From contig NZ_JANLOD010000064.1 in the NCBI RefSeq assembly GCF_025466085.1, positions 1 to 64,000 of the forward strand: a stretch of DNA of 64,000 nucleotides, given 5' to 3'. The position numbers were made by a program, and so were the translations under genes. Below, in pieces: positions 61,443 to 64,000 of this stretch. Under the pieces are notes generated by a model that saw nothing but the letters and a program-made list of their open reading frames with translations, was not told the origin of the DNA and made no database searches. How positions within the stretch are numbered: position 1 is the stretch's first letter; every line of letters begins with the position of its first letter. This DNA comes from Pseudomonas sp. 14P_8.1_Bac3 (GTDB taxonomy: Bacteria > Pseudomonadota > Gammaproteobacteria > Pseudomonadales > Pseudomonadaceae).

Positions 61443-62630
61443 ATGTGGTACGAAGGTTTTCTCGGCTTGTCACCCTGGTCACTGGTGGCAGTCACCCTGC
61501 TGATGACCCACGTCACGATTATCGGCGTCACGGTCTATCTGCATCGTTATTCAGCCCATCGCTCGCTTGAGCTCAATGCCGGCCTGAAACATTTCTTCCG
61601 CTTCTGGCTGTGGCTGACCACGGCGCAGAACACTCGCGAGTGGACCGCCATCCACCGCAAGCATCACGCCAAATGCGAAACCGTCGATGACCCGCACAGC
61701 CCGGTCATCAAGGGCCTGTCCACGGTGTTGCGCAAGGGCGCCGAGCTGTACCGCAGCGAAGCGGAAAACCCCGAGACCCTGCGCATCTACGGCAAGAACT
61801 GCCCGGAAGACTGGATCGAACGCAACCTCTACAGCCGCTTCCCGTTGCTGGGTGTGGCGATCATGGCGGTCATCGACCTGCTGCTGTTCGGCACCATCGG
61901 CATCACCATCTGGGCCATCCAGATGATGTGGATTCCGGTCTGGGCCGCTGGCGTGGTCAATGGCCTGGGCCATGCCGTCGGTTATCGCAACTTCGAATGC
62001 CGCGATGCGGCGACCAACCTGGTGCCTTGGGGCATCCTGATCGGCGGTGAAGAACTGCATAACAACCATCACACCTACCCTAACTCGGCAAAACTGTCGG
62101 TGAAGAAGTGGGAGTTCGACCTCGGCTGGGCCTGGATCCAGGTCTTCAGTTTCCTTCGTCTGGCCAAGGTCCAGCGGGTTGCGCCGATTGCCCATCGGGT
62201 CGAAGGTAAAGGCAGCCTGGACATGGACACCGCCATGGCCATCCTCAATAACCGCTTCCAGATCATGGCCCAGTACCGCAAATTGGTGATCGCGCCGCTG
62301 GTCAAGCAGGAACTGGAGAAGGTCGATCATTCCGTCCGCCACCAGTTTCATCGGGCCAAGCGCCTGCTCTCGCGGGAAACCAGCCTGCTCGATGACAGGC
62401 ACCACGTGCGCATCCAGAACATGCTCGAGCACAGCCAGGCGCTGAAGGTAATTTACGAGAAACGCCTGGCCCTGCAGCAGATCTGGGTCAAGACCAGTTC
62501 AAATGGTCACGACATGCTGGCTGCGATCAAGGATTGGGTGCACGAAGCCGAAGCCAGCGGAATTCAATCCCTGCGTGACTTCGCCGACCAGCTGAAGACC
62601 TACTCGCTGCGCCCTGCCGCCACTGCCTGA
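61443..62630 (+). CDS. desA: DesA-type acyl-lipid delta-9 desaturase
   Basis: This 395-residue membrane di-iron desaturase has His boxes HRYSAHRS near 38, HRKHHAKCE near 75 and ELHNNHHTYPNSAK near 206. Family knowledge: DesA introduces a cis double bond into phospholipid acyl chains with oxygen. Position next to the c-di-GMP gene matches PA0286. A -10-like GATAAT lies in the divergent gap near 61398. Confidence 0.92.
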   Translation: MWYEGFLGLSPWSLVAVTLLMTHVTIIGVTVYLHRYSAHRSLELNAGLKHFFRFWLWLTTAQNTREWTAIHRKHHAKCETVDDPHSPVIKGLSTVLRKGAELYRSEAENPETLRIYGKNCPEDWIERNLYSRFPLLGVAIMAVIDLLLFGTIGITIWAIQMMWIPVWAAGVVNGLGHAVGYRNFECRDAATNLVPWGILIGGEELHNNHHTYPNSAKLSVKKWEFDLGWAWIQVFSFLRLAKVQRVAPIAHRVEGKGSLDMDTAMAILNNRFQIMAQYRKLVIAPLVKQELEKVDHSVRHQFHRAKRLLSRETSLLDDRHHVRIQNMLEHSQALKVIYEKRLALQQIWVKTSSNGHDMLAAIKDWVHEAEASGIQSLRDFADQLKTYSLRPAATA

Positions 62631-62641
62631 CACCGTTGATC

Positions 62642-62666
62642 GGTGCGCCCCGTTCGTGGGCGCACC
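62642..62666. other. Hairpin between desA and the diguanylate cyclase gene
   Basis: A perfect 9-base stem (GGTGCGCCC / GGGCGCACC) lies 12 bases past the desA stop. It has no T-tract; it may be a weak terminator or a leader structure. Confidence 0.4.
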
Positions 62667-62774
62667 CTCCGGAACTTCGTTTCGAATCCTCTATCTCAAA
62701 GACACTTCGCCACTACGGCGGGCTTTGTTGTGGCCGCTATCGAACACGCGGCACGTCCTTTGAGATCTGTGTCG

Positions 62775-63764
62775 ATGGTCAACAAGAACCTGCAAGACTC
62801 ATCCCTACCCCAATGGCCCGAGGCCGCGCAAACCTTGATGGCGTTGATGCATGCCCAAGGCGAAGTCGCGCGCCTGAGCGAACGCGAGCAGCTGTTCAGC
62901 TCGCTGCTGGTGAGCGTTAACGCGGTGCTTTGGGCGTTCAACTGGGAAACTCGTCAGGTGGTGTACGTCAGCCCCGCCTATGAACGGATTTTCGGCCGTT
63001 CCGCCGGCCTGTTGCTGTCCGACTACAACCAGTGGCGCGACAGCATTTACCCCGACGATCTCGAGTACGCCGAACGCAGCTTCGCCGAGGTACTGGAAAA
63101 AGGCGCCGTCGAAGACCGGGAGTACCGCATCATCGCCGCCGATGGCCAGGTGCGCTGGCTCAGCGACAAGTGCTTCATCAACCGCCAGGCCGAACCGGGC
63201 AAGCCGGTGATCATCGTTGGCATTGCCGAAGACATCACCGACAAAAAGCACATGGAAAGCGAACTGCATCGCCTGGCCACCACCGACGTCCTGACCCAGA
63301 GCAGCAATCGCCGACACTTCTTCGACTGCGCCCGCCGCGAGTTCGAACTGGCCCGCCAACAGGGTTCGCCACTGGCGTTCCTGTTGCTGGACATCGATGA
63401 CTTCAAGGTGATCAACGACACCTATGGCCACCCGGAAGGCGATAACGTGCTGCAGCGCGTCGCTGAAACTGGCCGCGGCACGCTGCGTCGCGGCGACGTG
63501 TTCGGGCGGATTGGCGGAGAGGAGTTTGCCGCAGTGTTTCCGGGGTGCGCACCGGACATGGCCATGCAAGTGGCCGAGCGCCTGCAACGGGAGATTCAAC
63601 GGCTGAGCTTCAGCCATGAGCACCAGACGTTCGGCATCACCGTCAGCCAGGGGCTGACCAGCCTGACAGCCGAGGATGACAGCGTCGACAGCCTGTTTGC
63701 CCGGGCCGATGCGGCGATGTATGAGGCGAAGCGGCAGGGCAAGAACCGGATCATTTCCGGCTGA
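62775..63764 (+). CDS. PAS-GGDEF diguanylate cyclase
   Basis: This 329-residue soluble protein has a PAS domain (about 45-165, VLWAFNWETRQVVYVSPAYERIFG) and a C-terminal GGDEF domain with the active GGEEF motif. The inhibitory I-site is present as RRGD five residues before GGEEF. It should make c-di-GMP with product feedback. The start at 62775 is preferred because earlier in-frame codons do not look coding; the RBS is weak. P. aeruginosa has a similar gene nearby (PA0290). Confidence 0.85.
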   Translation: MVNKNLQDSSLPQWPEAAQTLMALMHAQGEVARLSEREQLFSSLLVSVNAVLWAFNWETRQVVYVSPAYERIFGRSAGLLLSDYNQWRDSIYPDDLEYAERSFAEVLEKGAVEDREYRIIAADGQVRWLSDKCFINRQAEPGKPVIIVGIAEDITDKKHMESELHRLATTDVLTQSSNRRHFFDCARREFELARQQGSPLAFLLLDIDDFKVINDTYGHPEGDNVLQRVAETGRGTLRRGDVFGRIGGEEFAAVFPGCAPDMAMQVAERLQREIQRLSFSHEHQTFGITVSQGLTSLTAEDDSVDSLFARADAAMYEAKRQGKNRIISG

Positions 63765-63802
63765 GCGTCGCACCGCCGCTCCCACTGGGTTTTGTGTAAT
63801 GG

Positions 63803-64000
63803 CTACTTTTTGCGCAATCGCGTCAGCTCCGGCAACCCGATCTTGAGCAGCCGCGCCGTTCGGCTCTTCGCCAGCGCCTCAATGCCCTCATGCTCGGTCA
63901 GATGCGCCAGCTGCGCCGCCATGTTCATCACCAGCGCCTCACGAGAGTAAACCCCGCCACCGAGCTGGTAGACCGCCGCAATCAGCTCTCGCAGCTCCAG
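63803..64000 (-). CDS. C-terminal end of an unrecognised protein (cut by window edge)
   Basis: Only the last 65 residues are inside the window, open to the right edge with no stop. The fragment is helical and Ala/Leu-rich (LIAAVYQLGGGVYSREALVMNMAAQL) and ends LPELTRLRKK. I do not recognise the family. Confidence 0.6.
   Translation of the reverse strand: MELRELIAAVYQLGGGVYSREALVMNMAAQLAHLTEHEGIEALAKSRTARLLKIGLPELTRLRKK

Overview
The window is a stretch of chromosome from a Pseudomonas of the fluorescens type. Four things point to this. The GC content is high and the coding density is near complete. The block envZ-ompR-tex-thioesterase-gshA has the same order as P. aeruginosa PA5199-PA5203 (amgS-amgR-tex-PA5202-gshA). 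The block cysA-cysW-cysT-sbp-oscA-GGDEF/EAL-desA follows PA0280-PA0286. Intergenic gaps are filled with the paired inverted REP elements (REPINs) typical of this group. No tRNA, rRNA, CRISPR array, prophage or insertion sequence was seen. These assignments come from reading the translations and remembering families; no database search was run.

Layout. 0-7.2 kb: envelope-stress two-component pair, tex, a small thioesterase and gshA. 7.4-10.9 kb: tauABCD taurine operon. 11-14.5 kb: aldo/keto reductase, a LysR regulator divergent from an SDR oxidoreductase, and a small membrane protein. 14.5-16.6 kb: BetT-type choline transporter with a BetI-like operator. 16.9-21.5 kb: serine acetyltransferase divergent from D-cysteine desulfhydrase plus a cystine-type ABC transporter. 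21.9-22.7 kb: an unrecognised protein built of two similar halves. 23-29.6 kb: organosulfur operon (a 22-residue upstream ORF, two SfnB-type oxidoreductases, a DszA-type monooxygenase, MetQNI importer). 29.7-30.3 kb: methyltransferase. 30.5-35.7 kb: TriABC-like RND pump. 35.9-37 kb: AAA ATPase. 37-38.2 kb: short RHS protein. 38.3-41.2 kb: polar amino-acid ABC transporter. 41.5-42.6 kb: a 31-residue ORF and an orphan MetQ. 42.7-48.5 kb: large RHS protein with an AT-richer partner gene. 48.7-50.3 kb: SfnR-like sigma-54 activator and RBBP9-type hydrolase. 50.8-52.9 kb: desaturase divergent from an AraC regulator. 53.1-54.9 kb: receiver-only response regulator, Crp-type regulator, Mpo1-like protein. 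55-59.1 kb: sulfate importer plus oscA. 59.4-63.8 kb: c-di-GMP enzyme, DesA desaturase, diguanylate cyclase. The window ends inside a gene on the minus strand.

The dominant theme is sulfur. Taurine uptake and desulfonation, sulfate uptake, OscA, cystine uptake, O-acetylserine synthesis, D-cysteine breakdown, glutathione synthesis, two-step organosulfur oxidation, two MetQ-type binding proteins and an SfnR-like activator all lie within about 54 kb. Several of these units have AT-rich inverted repeats upstream that could be binding sites for one regulator such as CysB. The accessory parts are the two RHS genes and the AT-richer partner gene. The most unusual points are the organosulfur operon with its tightly spaced upstream ORF, the SfnR-like activator without a visible DNA-binding helix, the receiver-only regulator, and the covariation among REPIN families.
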